Source: Phoronis australis (taxonomy: Eukaryota > Phoronida > Phoronidae). Taken from it: 58,446 nt of DNA. The position numbers and the translations under genes were made by a program. Within the stretch, counting starts at the first letter, position 1; every line of letters starts with the position of its first letter. Shown in pieces: positions 36,122-46,822 of the stretch. The stretch lies in the NCBI GenBank assembly GCA_002633005.1, contig NMRA01000066.1, forward strand, positions 403,612-462,057, written 5' to 3'. The notes beneath the pieces are model-generated. The model was not told the DNA's origin. It did not search any database and was given only the letters and a program-made list of their open reading frames with translations.

Positions 36122-37546
36122 CAAGCGGGCTCGGAAGTAAAAGTAAATCCAAGAAGACCAACACGACGTCGATGAATGAATTTGATTCCGGATAATGTGG
36201 CAGAAAGCACTGACAGGACGAGGGTACAGAAAAACTAAGTTGTTTATGGGTTAGAAACAAAATCAATGTATTTTGTTGACAATTGGCTCGACATATTTTT
36301 GCTCTGTTAGCTGACTCGTGTGGATTTTGGATAATCACTTTACAGGCAAACCACGTAAATGAGGTGTGCACGGAAATCGCGACTAGACCACTTTCATAAA
36401 GTTTTGAAAACGTATAACAGGAGCAAAACACGGACAGGGCAGTAATTTTTGGTGATACCTTCCTAGCAAAACTCGTTTTGCGTTCTTAATAGGGGAAAAG
36501 GAAAGACATCTTTAATTAATTGAAACGTAGTTAAAGCAGGCCATTACTCGTGTTTTTTCTAGTAACAGTACAAGACCAACGAATAATGACTGAATGATTC
36601 ACCGTTTTATTCCTGCTGCTCGGAAACTAAATTTTACCTTCATTCTAACAACTTGGAACAAAATCGAGTCGACGCCGTGGTTTTACCGACCACAGCCATC
36701 CACGGGAGCTCCCGTATCTGACGTGCTCGCTGCACCCTAGCCATCCAGCTAGCTGTATGAAGACTGTCGTCAAAATATATATAGTATACAGCTTTTGACC
36801 AAGGCTAGCTGCGCCCTAATGTCAGCGAAATTGCCAATTATCAGATTTTGAAAAACGCTTTTTTGCTCCATTACCCGTCATTGCGAACTCGAGGACCACA
36901 ACTTCAATTTTAGTCAGTTCTGTCAAACGTACATTTTCGTTAGTGTGCGTGTGTTCACGACCGATACCATTCAAATCCATGTTTTTTTTCAGCTTTCCGG
37001 CGATCGTCTGCTCCTATGAACTGTTTTGTTATTATGTCTAAGTGCCAGAGTTGGGATTTTCGGTCATGAGACAAAATAATCATGCACACTTAAGTTATGA
37101 TAAAATTGCTGACTCTAACAGAGTCTTGAATGATTGTTTTTAGTGAGGAATTTTTCATGGGTTGATTTCAGCTCTTTGTGCGAAAAGTTTCAAACAAGAG
37201 GCGAAAACTGGGCAGTCCAAATGGACATTTTTCTTTTTGGTAATGTCCTCTTTGATGAAGGAAACATTTGAGCTTTTTGAGTGATTGCATTGGAAAGGCG
37301 AAACTCCCATACAGTATAACGAATATGAATATATAGTTTGGTCACCAGCGAAGTTACTGGCCGGCAAGTATGGTCATTTCCCTTAGAAATATTTACGTGT
37401 TAGTGGAAATATCTAAACGAGTTGCATCTTTGGTAAAGATCAGCTTACTGTTGCATACAGCCAGACGTTTCCATTGACAACGTTCTCGAGCAACAGTGGC
37501 GTTGACATGGGCGGCGCAGCACTGAAATAAGTGCCCTATGGTGCAC

Positions 37547-37691
37547 CAGTGGCGGATTTACAGGGGGGGGGGCCAAGGGGGCATGTCCCCTAAAATTCTC
37601 CCGGATTACATTCGGCAGTTCGGGGGTGCGAATGTCTGAGGGGCAAAATCCTGGCTAATACTCTGCCGTGCACTCCCTAACTCAAAATCCT
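37547..37691 (-). mobile_element. CAGGGGCGGATCC MITE, copy 5, inverted, one end lost
   Basis: Begins (+ strand) CAGTGGCGGATTTACAGG and runs through the reverse of the family sequence to ctcaaaatcct, where the final ggatccgcccctg is missing. GTGCAC occurs immediately on both sides (37541-37546 and 37692-37697). The flanking repeat survives although one terminus does not. A long G-run follows the left end. Confidence 0.8.
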
Positions 37692-37879
37692 GTGCACCCC
37701 CATGCCTGATCGTGTAGTCGCCGGTATGCTCGATTTCAGTGGAGGCATTTTCCCAATGCTTATTGGGTTTGGAAATGAAATAAACTCTACTATCCACTTC
37801 AACGATCAGGGCATTTAAGCCTACTGTCTGAGAAATTAAACGGTCCAATTCATTCACTACCTTTAAAGTAAATATTAAA

Positions 37880-38212
37880 AAGTGGCTGTAATTTACCTAA
37901 CCTTTTATACCCTGCCTGTCTTAATCATGTCATTTTTTCTTTGTCGTAAATACTCTCACTGTCTAGAGTCATCTCTTAATTTATTTCATCTGTCTTAGTT
38001 AAATTTTTATCATTATTCGTCATTTAGTTAATGTCTTAATTCTCAACCTGTTTTAATTGTATCTTTGTTACGTATATTCCATTGTTGCTTTATTACTTCA
38101 TTGTATTATATTATTGTTTTTCTTGTTGAGGGCCCTCTTGGAAAGCAGTGCTATCACTGAAGAGGCCACCCTCATTTTAAATATCACAATAATAAATAAA
38201 ATAAATAAATAA
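37880..38212 (+). mobile_element. 3' end of a CR1/L2-type LINE, copy 2
   Basis: Ends with TTGAGGGCCCTCTTGGAAAG, CAGTGCTATCACTGAAGAGG and CCACCCTCATTTTAAATATC, then an ATAA microsatellite. About 230 bp of T-rich sequence before it is probably the LINE 3' UTR. The matching end occurs inverted at 26817-26903. Confidence 0.65.
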
Positions 38213-38723
38213 CACAATGCACGTTGAAATACTTTAACGATTTTGCCTCGAAATCTGCCGACGCCCGCATTTGTCTTGCACAGAAAAAATCTTAACGCAT
38301 GTTCTCATCACGTCAGTGACCACACACTTCCAACCGATTAGTCGGTGGCACTACTTTGATTGACACCTGGCAACTTGTTAATGGACTAGCAGTCAATGTC
38401 GGTAATTAGCTAACTTCTCATAAAATCTCATCAGCAAGTCGGATTTTGTCGTTTTATGGATGTCCTCAAACCTTGAATATCTTTCAGAAATATCGACTCT
38501 AAAATCGATTGCGTTTCTTTATCTCGTCAACACGTGTTATACACAGCATGACATTGCAAGGCAGTGAAAAAAAGCGAGATAACCAACGGTCGACTGTCTG
38601 TATATTAGTGGTCAGATCTCCAATCAACCATTGACAACTATAGTCTATGAATCAACCCATCATTGTTGTACGATTGTGCGGCATCTTCTCATCCGGTAAG
38701 ACATAACAATTCATGTGTATCCT

Positions 38724-39435
38724 CAGTGGCGGATCTAGGATAACACAAGGGGGGCCCAACATTTTGTCTGAAAACATTTGCGCAAAGCACGATTAGATGC
38801 GCATAGCACCGAATGGGGGAAGATCGGGAGGGGGCAAATCCGCTCCTATCCAGGAAAAATTTTCTGTTTTTTTCCTCTAAAAATCAAACATTTTCCTTGA
38901 TTCCTGAAGTATTATCCACGAAAAAAAGGCAAAGAAAAAGAAAGAAACACAGAGAACGTGTCAAACATGAAAAACAGCAACTTAAGGTTTGACAAAGAGA
39001 GAATTATGAGTTTCTGAGTGATTCACTAAGGCTTCGATTAAAATTCACATCTTACCAGCAGCTTCTACTCAGATTCCATTTTCGTTTAAAAATGAAGTAA
39101 TTTTCTTCATTGCACAGTGAAGCAGACGACGGAAACGGAGTCGTAGTGCGCAGCGCCACTGCCTGTCACCTGGGATATCGCGGGAGAGCCTATACATGTA
39201 CTTGGCCATAGTTTCGTTACGATTGAGCCGTGTTCCGAATTTGACACTTGAAATTAGATCTGAGCCCCCCCCCACCAAACACACTAAAACTGCACACATT
39301 TAAGTCTTGTTTCCGCCGTATAATATTAATTACCGGGGTTAATTAATAAACTCAACATTTCCCTACGCTCTTGCTGCTTTATTTTTTTGCGGCAGCCAAG
39401 GGGGGGGGGGGGCTGCCCCCCTAAATCCGCCTATG
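38724..39435. mobile_element. 712-bp non-autonomous DNA transposon with 5-bp target duplication
   Basis: Left end CAGTGGCGGATCTAGG; right end, in reverse complement, CATAGGCGGATTTAGG (13 of 16 positions agree). Exact ATCCT direct repeats flank it (38719-38723 and 39436-39440). Its ends match the short CAGGGGCGGATCC MITEs, so it is probably a longer member or relative of that family. A G-run flanked by ggcagcc/ggctgcc lies near the right end. No transposase frame was seen. Confidence 0.75.
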
Positions 39436-39463
39436 ATCCTTTTCAGTGAGGCGTAGAAATATG

Positions 39464-39627
39464 TTGGAAATAGTTTATAACCTTCAACCCGCCATCTTTT
39501 TGGTCACATCACGTGACCTAATGAATATAAGTCCGAAAAGATTTCTGCCCCCGACCGGGACACGAACCCAGGACCTTCCGCTAACCGTGCGCGATGGTGG
39601 GTTGAACGAGTGATAAACTATTTCCAA
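39464..39627. mobile_element. fold-back element containing a tRNA-SINE segment
   Basis: TTGGAAATAGTTTAT followed by CTTCAACCCGCCATC on the left is mirrored by TTGGAAATAGTTTAT, CGTTCAACCCACCATC on the right in reverse complement, giving inverted ends of about 33 bp. Between them the reverse strand carries a B-box region (CCTGGGTTCGTGTCCCGG) and a body with GGTCACGTGATGTGACC that is shared with the SINE at 51985-52112. The element ends about 60 bp before the acceptor of GPCR 2, so it could influence that gene. Confidence 0.6.
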
Positions 39628-39680
39628 TTTTTATGTAATTGCGAGTAACTGCAAGGCCTGATAGATGTTGTTTAAATTAA

Positions 39681-39699
39681 AGTCCACTCTATATTTCAG
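39681..39699 (+). promoter_or_regulatory. 3' splice site in the 5' UTR of GPCR 2
   Basis: The string ctctatatttcag ends at 39699, matching the tatatttcag before GPCR 1. It supports a 5' UTR intron whose upstream exon is not identified. If used, the ATG at 39665 would be removed with the intron. Confidence 0.55.
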
Positions 39700-39727
39700 A
39701 AATCTCAAGGAGGACACGTCTTTATCC

Positions 39728-40813
39728 ATGAAAAACCTCTCTGTTGTCGACTTCACGATACAAAATACGACGAATGGGACGCAGACGTCTACATTCCAAT
39801 ACCACGTGATATTCACGTGCGCTATCACTGTGATAACAAGTCTCATTGTCGTGACGAACATTTTGAACATCGTTGTTATATCCCGTACTGCGCAGCTGAA
39901 AAACTGTGCCGGATATCTGCTCATCCAGTTGTCTTTTGTGGACTTCCTCTCCGGAATATTCATGGGAATAGTGGCCATTCCTTCTTCCCTGCACGAGCGA
40001 TGGATCTTTCCTCACTGGATGTGCACGTTGTGTGGATATTTCGGATCCATTACCTTTACCCTTTCCGTGAACACAATTGCATTGGTAAGCCTCGACAGAT
40101 GTCTCTTCATATCGCAACCTTTGCGTTATAAGATACTTGTGACCAAATGGAGAACTCGGGCTTCCATAGCTACAGTTTGGATACTTAACATAATCTGGTA
40201 CTCCATACCGTTTTTTGTGTCTTCGTGGGACAAAAACATGACCTATCATTACTGGGAGGGCGCCTACTTATGCAGCGTCGCGTTTGAGAACAATTTTGTG
40301 TTTTTCATGTCGTCTCTTGGCGTTATGTTCGTTCCGTCAACACTGGTTATTTTTACATGTCACGTCATCATGTACTTCATATCGAAACAGGTCCTTCAGA
40401 AGGACGTTGTGATGAAAACTTGTCGTCTCCAAAGCCTGAAATACTCTGTTTGCAGGCAGGGGAACGCGCGAAATGCCGCGAGTCAACGAAAAAACATTAT
40501 TCATAACAGCACAGCCTTCAAAACCATTGCAACAATTCTCGCAGCTTTTATTATCGCATGGCTCCCAAAACTGTGTTATTCACTGGCCGTTACTATTGAA
40601 CGTCGATATAACCTTCAGCTTCACATTCCGACCGTACTTGCTGGCGTTGCGTGGTGGATAGCTGTTTCAAACAGCTTCATAAATTTTTTCATTTATGCAT
40701 ATAGGAACAAAGCGTTTAGAAGAAATGCTCAAGCTATGCTAAAAAGTTGCGTCTGGAAGAAAGCGGAAAACTATTCTTCGCCAACCTGTTCCTCGAATAC
40801 GACCCGTTTGTGA
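39728..40813 (+). CDS. class A (rhodopsin-like) GPCR, orphan, paralog 2
   Basis: A 361-residue seven-transmembrane receptor. I start it at 39728 rather than the upstream in-frame ATG (39665), because this ATG aligns with residue 1 of paralog 1 and the upstream one precedes the conserved splice acceptor. Sequons N3 (NLS), N13 and N16 lie before TM1. Landmarks match paralog 1 position for position: N44, D72, C99-C182, D123-R124-C125, W151, P203, W278-L-P280 and N319-F-F-I-Y323; position 3.32 is again Gly. Differences concentrate in the N terminus, the middle of ICL3 (about 225-250) and the tail, which is 10 residues longer here and rich in Ser, Asn and Thr (SSPTCSSNTT), giving possible phosphorylation sites. 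The uninterrupted frame and conserved membrane segments suggest a functional gene. The pair arose by duplication, with the same orientation about 36 kb apart. Ligand unknown. Confidence 0.94.
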   Translation: MKNLSVVDFTIQNTTNGTQTSTFQYHVIFTCAITVITSLIVVTNILNIVVISRTAQLKNCAGYLLIQLSFVDFLSGIFMGIVAIPSSLHERWIFPHWMCTLCGYFGSITFTLSVNTIALVSLDRCLFISQPLRYKILVTKWRTRASIATVWILNIIWYSIPFFVSSWDKNMTYHYWEGAYLCSVAFENNFVFFMSSLGVMFVPSTLVIFTCHVIMYFISKQVLQKDVVMKTCRLQSLKYSVCRQGNARNAASQRKNIIHNSTAFKTIATILAAFIIAWLPKLCYSLAVTIERRYNLQLHIPTVLAGVAWWIAVSNSFINFFIYAYRNKAFRRNAQAMLKSCVWKKAENYSSPTCSSNTTRL

Positions 40814-41446
40814 GAACAGACGTACCTCTCGCAGACGTAAGTCTACGCCACGTATTACAACCTGCGCGAGATTCTTGCATCCACGAAACTTAAACCAGGC
40901 ATACGTATTTTCGTTTTCTATAGTTTTGCGTAGGCCTGTACTCTCAATGGGAGCAACGGACTGTCAGAGCGCACCCATTAATCCAAACACATAACTTTTG
41001 TAAAGAATTCAAACACTCCGTGGTTACCTAAACCGAAAAAAACCAAGACTAGTAACTTTGTTTGGAAATGTGATGTGACTACATTTCTATTCCTGTTTGT
41101 GGGTTTGATGAAAGTGACTGACAGCTTAAGACAGAAATTTGGTCTTACGTTCCTACCTCACAATCGCTGAGAAAAAATTATCCGAGTAATTATGAGCGCA
41201 TCACGGTCTAGAAATAGTTAAAAGAAATTTTCTCAATAACTAGCAGTTGTGCGCATTTTCTCAGTGAGATGTAATTATTTTTTAGAAAGAGTTGCGGGAT
41301 GCTTAATACCAAATTTCTCACTTTAGCCCAAGCCACTTTTTTACGGAAAAGAACCGTGAGCAGTGACCGTGATTGTCAGCGTCGTTTATCATCTGAATTT
41401 AGGTCAAATTACGCCAGTTAATGTTGCAGTAAATGCATGCCTCCCG

Positions 41447-41583
41447 ATCAGTAACGCTAGGACCTCGCTAAAAAGCAAGACTTAGTGATATTACGTGAAA
41501 TATTGCCGTGCATTTTATTTAGATCACGGGACTTTGGCTGGATTCTAGCTGGGTCCTAGCGTAGGTCGTAGCGTTACTGAACG
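41447..41583. mobile_element. CAGTAACGCTAGGACC MITE, copy 2
   Basis: Left end cagtaacgctaggacctcgc, right end gtaggtcgtagcgttactga. The ends are inverted repeats over about 15 bp. The body matches 10961-11097 (aaaagcaag, gattacgtgaaatattgccg, actttggctgga). It is non-coding and 137 bp long, the same length as copy 1. Confidence 0.75.
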
Positions 41584-44247
41584 CACACATCATTTTTCCG
41601 GCGTTTATTTCGCCCAAGGCCCTGAGAAAGACTGCCCGTGTACGGGCACCCTTAATGGGGATACGCAATTAGTCGGATAGAAATCATGCGGAGATAAATC
41701 TGCTGGGTCCACTTAGTTAAGACATTGCGTAACGTTGTCGACAAGTTCTGTATGGCATGAGGGATCCTGGGTTTTAAACTTTCAATTTGACAATTTTTAC
41801 TCAAAACCTTGGTGTCTAAAGATTTAGCAGCTTAAAACATGGTCGAGGTCAACCCACGGTTGCCCAAGTTATGACCGTGTAGCGGCTTTGTAAAGTTTGT
41901 CACCTTTCCTGCCTTATTCCGCTGCAAGGAACATTTAACTGAGGCACTCAGTGAGCCGTGAATCGCATAACAGGTCACGCAGTTAAGCAAACGAATGTCT
42001 ACAACTACCCTCAATTAACTATTTCCACGAAATGAGGCCAAAATTTTAACCAGACGAAATGCCATCGTTGATTGGCAACTAGTCCAGAACTACACCAGAC
42101 TCAATGCCTGGGTTCGAGACTAGATTAACTACAGTGTCTAATTAGGGGCCCTGTGCTGGCGCAGTGGCTATTTTTCCAAAATTCTTGGAATCGGCCTTGA
42201 TGTGATCAGGGAAGTTAAGTTTTACCTACGATAATTACAAAAAGTTCGTGTAGATCGAGAAAATTTGTTTTCGAAAATTGCGGTAATGTGAAAGGTTTGG
42301 GTTATATTTTTGTAGACCAACACTTACGTTAAGTCAGATACAGTTGCACTTTTGTGGTGTAGAACACAAAAATGGAAGTAAATAAAAGGAGTTATTGGAT
42401 ATTTGTGGTTGCAAAATACCCGGATGTATGCGTCAGTACTTGACTTGTGTGACAAACCTGTGTTTCCGGAGTCGAACTTTCACATGAATTGTTCAGAAAC
42501 AGAAACAACAGTGACTGGATGCAGTCCGTTAACACAGATGATGGACGACATATTCGCTACTCCGATATCCTCATAAAGTGGAGGCGCCACTTAACCCTCC
42601 ATGGTCGACCGTGTACAGGGAAAGACAAGAACGTTTCCATGGCTGTGTGTCAATCTCAGCTTCCGGTGTTTGTATTTGGACAGGAAATTTGATGCTCTCG
42701 TACAGCCTAGCAGCACATAAGAAAATAGGACGGCATTGAAAGAAACTAAATGTCTTCTCTAAGTATATATGGTGTCATGAATAATTTTGGTAATGGCTAA
42801 ATAAGAGGTAATTGGGAGATTTCACCCGTACAGCGTTGCTGACGTTTTTCAAATGCATTGGGACGGCTGTCGGTTCGTAGACATAGCAGATGACTTGGTG
42901 ACATGCAAACAATACTGTTTGTTTGGAAAGAACAACAAGCGAATGGAAAGCGGTCTGCAATGTAAGCTACTCCCTTGTAAAAACCATGTAATCACTGACA
43001 CATTTTGGGTACTTTCGACTATTTTAATTTGCCTTAGCTATTTGTTAAATGTAATAAGAATTTGCGTTTGCCAGTGACAACATGGCGGCGCATCGGTAGA
43101 AGTTCTCGTGTCTTCTTTCAATCACAAATAACAGTTTCTGATCAGCGCTATAATAACGTGAACAGGCTTTGTTCGAGACAGTTTTGGCAAACAAATCCGT
43201 TAGAGACGATGTCTTAGAACAAGCTGTCATTGGCGTGCGTGGAACACCAACTGAATGGGGTATGATCATAGATACATTTTGAGTACTATTTTAACATGAA
43301 GTAGTTATTCGCGTTATACGTGAAAACAGGCATTGCGTTCGCCCAAATTTTCACAACTGTTAGTTTGCTCGTGGTACGTGTTGTGGCAGTCGTTCCTCAA
43401 GTGAGAGTACTTCAAGTGTCCAGTTCATGTGCCTCTTCCACTCTGGTCTCTTACGGGGGTACTGAGCTTTGTCAAGATGACCTGGAGGAACCGTCCGACC
43501 AAATGACCACGTCAGGGAAGGAGGGTGGGGGAGAGGCGCTGAGTGGTCTAGAATGTGTGCTGGTGAATGACGAGGTCAGCAACTATCTTTCTATCGTTGG
43601 CTGTATGCAGGATGTCTTTAAGCATTGGTGTCTTCCTTTTGCTTGTTGTTCTTCTAATATTAATGAACGCGATATATTGTTTCTTTGTCTTTGCTTTTTT
43701 CTTGATTTTTCCTGCCATTACCCTTGAAAAAAGCTTATATCTCGTTGTGTCAGTTCGTCTATCTCCCAGCTGCTAAAACGGCGCTGCACCGTCAGAAATA
43801 TGGTCTACAGCACGTGTCATTTGTAAGTTCCCAGATAAAAGGGTTGCTGGGTATAGGCAGCACATCCGAGAACGATTTAATAAAAAATTGCTTCTACGTT
43901 CAATCAGCAATTTAAAGTGCTGTGATTTTGGTTCTGTCTGTATTGCTCAAATTTCCTGAAGTACATTCTAAGTTACTGTATTATGACAAAGGGCTGTTAG
44001 TAGCATTTCGTTTTTACTGATGTCACTTCTAATTTACTTTGCTAGGCGTAACACGTAGCTAACATGAATCCAGTTCCTCCATTATTTTTTAAAATGACAT
44101 TTTTATCGCTTATGGAGGTGTGACAAGTGACAAAACAAGCTTTGGGTAGATCAAACAATTTGCATCCTGTAGATATGGTTGTCAGGTAATAATGTGGACG
44201 TTACCAGGTCACAGCATCAGTTAGCAACTAACACAAGGTACCTAAAC

Positions 44248-44400
44248 TACACGGTCAACGGACTCATAAACACGGGGCACGGACGCATGAACACTACTCA
44301 CGGACCTGCAAAAACCGTCCACTGACTCACAAACACGGGAACGGACTCACAAAACACGATCCACGCACCCAAATACACGGGATACGGACTCATATTCCCG
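44248..44400 (+). repeat. degenerate short tandem repeat
   Basis: Words such as acggactcataaacacgggg, acggactcacaaaacacg and atacggactcatattcc recur every 20-45 bases, describing an old minisatellite with a unit near cacggactcacaaacacggg. A single N lies just after it at 44412, probably because the repeat hindered assembly. Confidence 0.6.
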
Positions 44401-45607
44401 AGGAAACACGGNTCAGCACGCGTTAACCATATGAACGGTTTCCAAAGTCCTGTAACTTTCAGTGATGGGGCAACACAGGGAATCGTTTGAAAACATACAT
44501 CTGCCGTCGTTTCCTGGGTAGAAACATTTTGGCCAAGCTTCATAAAATTTCAAAACAGAAATTTAGTTTTATACACTGCCAGCAGCTAAAACAGCAGTAG
44601 CTGAATTATCAGAAAATTGACGTTGACCGATTTCATCAGCAAAGAAACATATTTTCAAAAATTAATGAAGCCCCTTTATGAAGTTTACGAGATACAGCTG
44701 CACACTACCTGTAGCCAAGGACTGTGAAATACGCGATGGGCTGTTCCTTCTATCGGCTGTTGCTTGAAAAACGAACAAAAAGCCCAATATTTTATTTTTT
44801 ATTTCTTAGTCAAACAGCAAACTGAAGTGAAAAATATTATTTGAAATCACTAAGACCCCCAAACTGGCCTCCAGAGCACCTAAAAATGGCTAAAACTCAT
44901 CTAAACAAAATTGGGGGAAAATTTACCTAACTTTGTTACGCTTATAAAGGTTAAAGGAAACTCCTTTAAAAATGCAATGACTGTCTTCTGATAGCCAGGA
45001 TCAATGTCTACATAAACACCATAAAGATTTTTTTCTTTCCCGTTCTTTTAAGTAGTTTTAAAACTGCTTCACTAATCGAACCTTTTTGAACGAAACATGG
45101 GCTATTTTGGGCCAAAATATTTATGATGCTGTAACTTTTAACTTACGTTATATCTTAAAAGATATTATCACCTAAGAACTTTAACATAAACGTTTTGTAC
45201 ATATCTCACCAGGATGTGTGAACATCGATCACAATTTTTTCAAGATCGGAATTGGTGACCCTAGAGTCGACCTTTTGGTGCTCTCATGGAATGACAGTTT
45301 ACGTGCTAAATTGTCCAAGTGGATACCCGAGTCGGAAAAAAATCAAGAACCTTCAATTTTTTGAAAATATGAAGGACGTGACTGCATTTTTGTGGTTCGT
45401 GTCATGTTAATAGCGACAGATACTTCATCATTAAACATCCGGATTGCATTGATTAGTCGTTAATAATTGAACGCAAAACATTCAAGGTTCTATTGTTGGT
45501 AATTGTGGTTTTACCACATTAAAATGCTGCTTTTCTAAGTATTAAAGCTTTACATTGATCTTGTGTAGCACCAGGTTTGGATTATGCTTCTGTTGTGTTG
45601 TGGCACA

Positions 45608-45670
45608 CAGGGGCGGATCCAGGATTTTGAGTTGGGGGGGGCAGGGCAGAGTATTAGCCAGGATTTTGCT
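45608..45670 (+). mobile_element. CAGGGGCGGATCC MITE, copy 6, truncated
   Basis: The left 63 bases of the family (CAGGGGCGGATCCAGGATTT to gccaggattttgc) are intact. The rest is missing and unrelated sequence follows. Confidence 0.75.
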
Positions 45671-46670
45671 AGCGCTTTTATTTTGGGTAAATAGATTTCC
45701 ACCTACCCATACTGTTGGTGATATGGGACGGGATTCTACTGGTGGAAATCAATTATGATACGAATTTGGAACAAGCTTGTCACTTGAAATGAATATAGAA
45801 TAACCACTATAAAGATATGTCCATGGGATTACTGTGAAGTGTTGGACACACAAAGACAAACACGTCAACCGGTAATGTCCTATGTAAAACTTCCTGTGCC
45901 CGGTTGCATGAAACGGTGCCATATAGACTCAACCAAGTTCCCTAAATCCTTTGCGTATTTGTGTCGTTCTTTACTCACAGATCTACTCTTTTCTATCATT
46001 TTATGTATATGGTTTCCTCTTTGGTTCGAGCCATTTTCTAGCAATATAACTGAAAACATTAGCCCGATAGTTCAATGAAAATAAACAGGAACTTAGTCCT
46101 TAAAGCAGGAACACTGCGTGAAAAGATCCTACAAATTTCAATAATATCGACAATTCAACGTAGAGTTCATTCTCGATTTGAATCAAATTTCATTGAAAAC
46201 ACGACTTTGAAATACGAAAAAGATTACTGCCAAATTATAGTGATTTGAATCAAAGTAAAACATTGATTTAGTAATGAAACTAAAACAGTATAAGGAAGGA
46301 CAACCAGTGTTTTCACAAGTCAACAAATACTTAGTAGATTTAGGAAACTTGATCAAGTCTCTATTTGGGTCAGTTTCATGCACAGGGACACTGGTACATC
46401 CACCCTTGGGCACACTTTTGTGAACAAGTGATGCAAGTATGATTAGCTGATAAGCAAACTGAGATTAACTCCTCGGTTGCGAAGCCTACCCCCGATATGT
46501 CGGAGATAAAAAGTTCTTGCCTTCACTCAAGTTGTCATCACCGATATTGTGCCATTGGCGATCTTCCCCCACTAACCGCAGACCAGGAATAACTTTTTAA
46601 TGGGTAGATGCTTGAACCATTATGGTGGTAATGGATAGCTCCTGCAAACGCAGCTATATACGTCACGCTC
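45671..46670. other. no gene seen
   Basis: Short frames only (45839-46078 +, 46183-46413 -). No motifs. Confidence 0.4.
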
Positions 46671-46822
46671 CAGGGACGGATCCAGGATAATGAGTTAGGG
46701 AGGGGGTCAGGACAGAGTATTAGCCAGGATTTTGCCCGTCAGACATTCGCACCGCCGAACTGCCAAATGGAATCTGGGAGAATTTTAGGGAGGGCCATGG
46801 CCCCCTTCTAAATCAGCCACTG
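46671..46822 (+). mobile_element. CAGGGGCGGATCC MITE, copy 7
   Basis: CAGGGACGGATCCAGGATAA on the left, CTAAATCAGCCACTG on the right, with the ggccatggccc palindrome. The flanks CGCTC and CGTTA are similar but not identical, as for an aged 5-bp duplication. Confidence 0.75.

Larger units (their letters stand above)
35281..37540. other. stretch without a recognised gene
   Basis: Holds two orphan MITE-like ends (35482 and 35681), G-runs at 35507-35527 and a group of CRE-like sites (35950-36121). Frames at 35694-35957, 36108-36431 and 37155-37367 have no supporting features. Confidence 0.4.
40814..45607. other. long stretch without a recognised gene
   Basis: Holds one MITE (41447-41583), a short degenerate tandem repeat (44248-44400) and a single N at 44412. 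Two frames deserve mention: a Cys-rich one at 42853-43077 that ends in a hydrophobic stretch, and one at 43320-43727 with a hydrophobic start but no ATG. Neither has clear splice sites or homology that I recognise. Confidence 0.4.

Noticed and set aside
39722-40249. 175-codon reverse-strand frame inside GPCR 2
   Set aside because: Antisense shadow of the strongly conserved receptor coding strand.
42105-42135. B-box-like gggttcgagac
   Set aside because: No A box upstream and no T-stem pairing.
42853-43077. Cys-rich 74-codon frame with hydrophobic end
   Set aside because: Resembles a small secreted or membrane protein only superficially; no signal peptide, no repeat of the Cys spacing, and no splice or poly(A) context.
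43320-43727. 135-codon frame with hydrophobic start
   Set aside because: Begins with GTG, no upstream ATG or acceptor, and composition drifts into low-complexity Phe/Leu/Cys.
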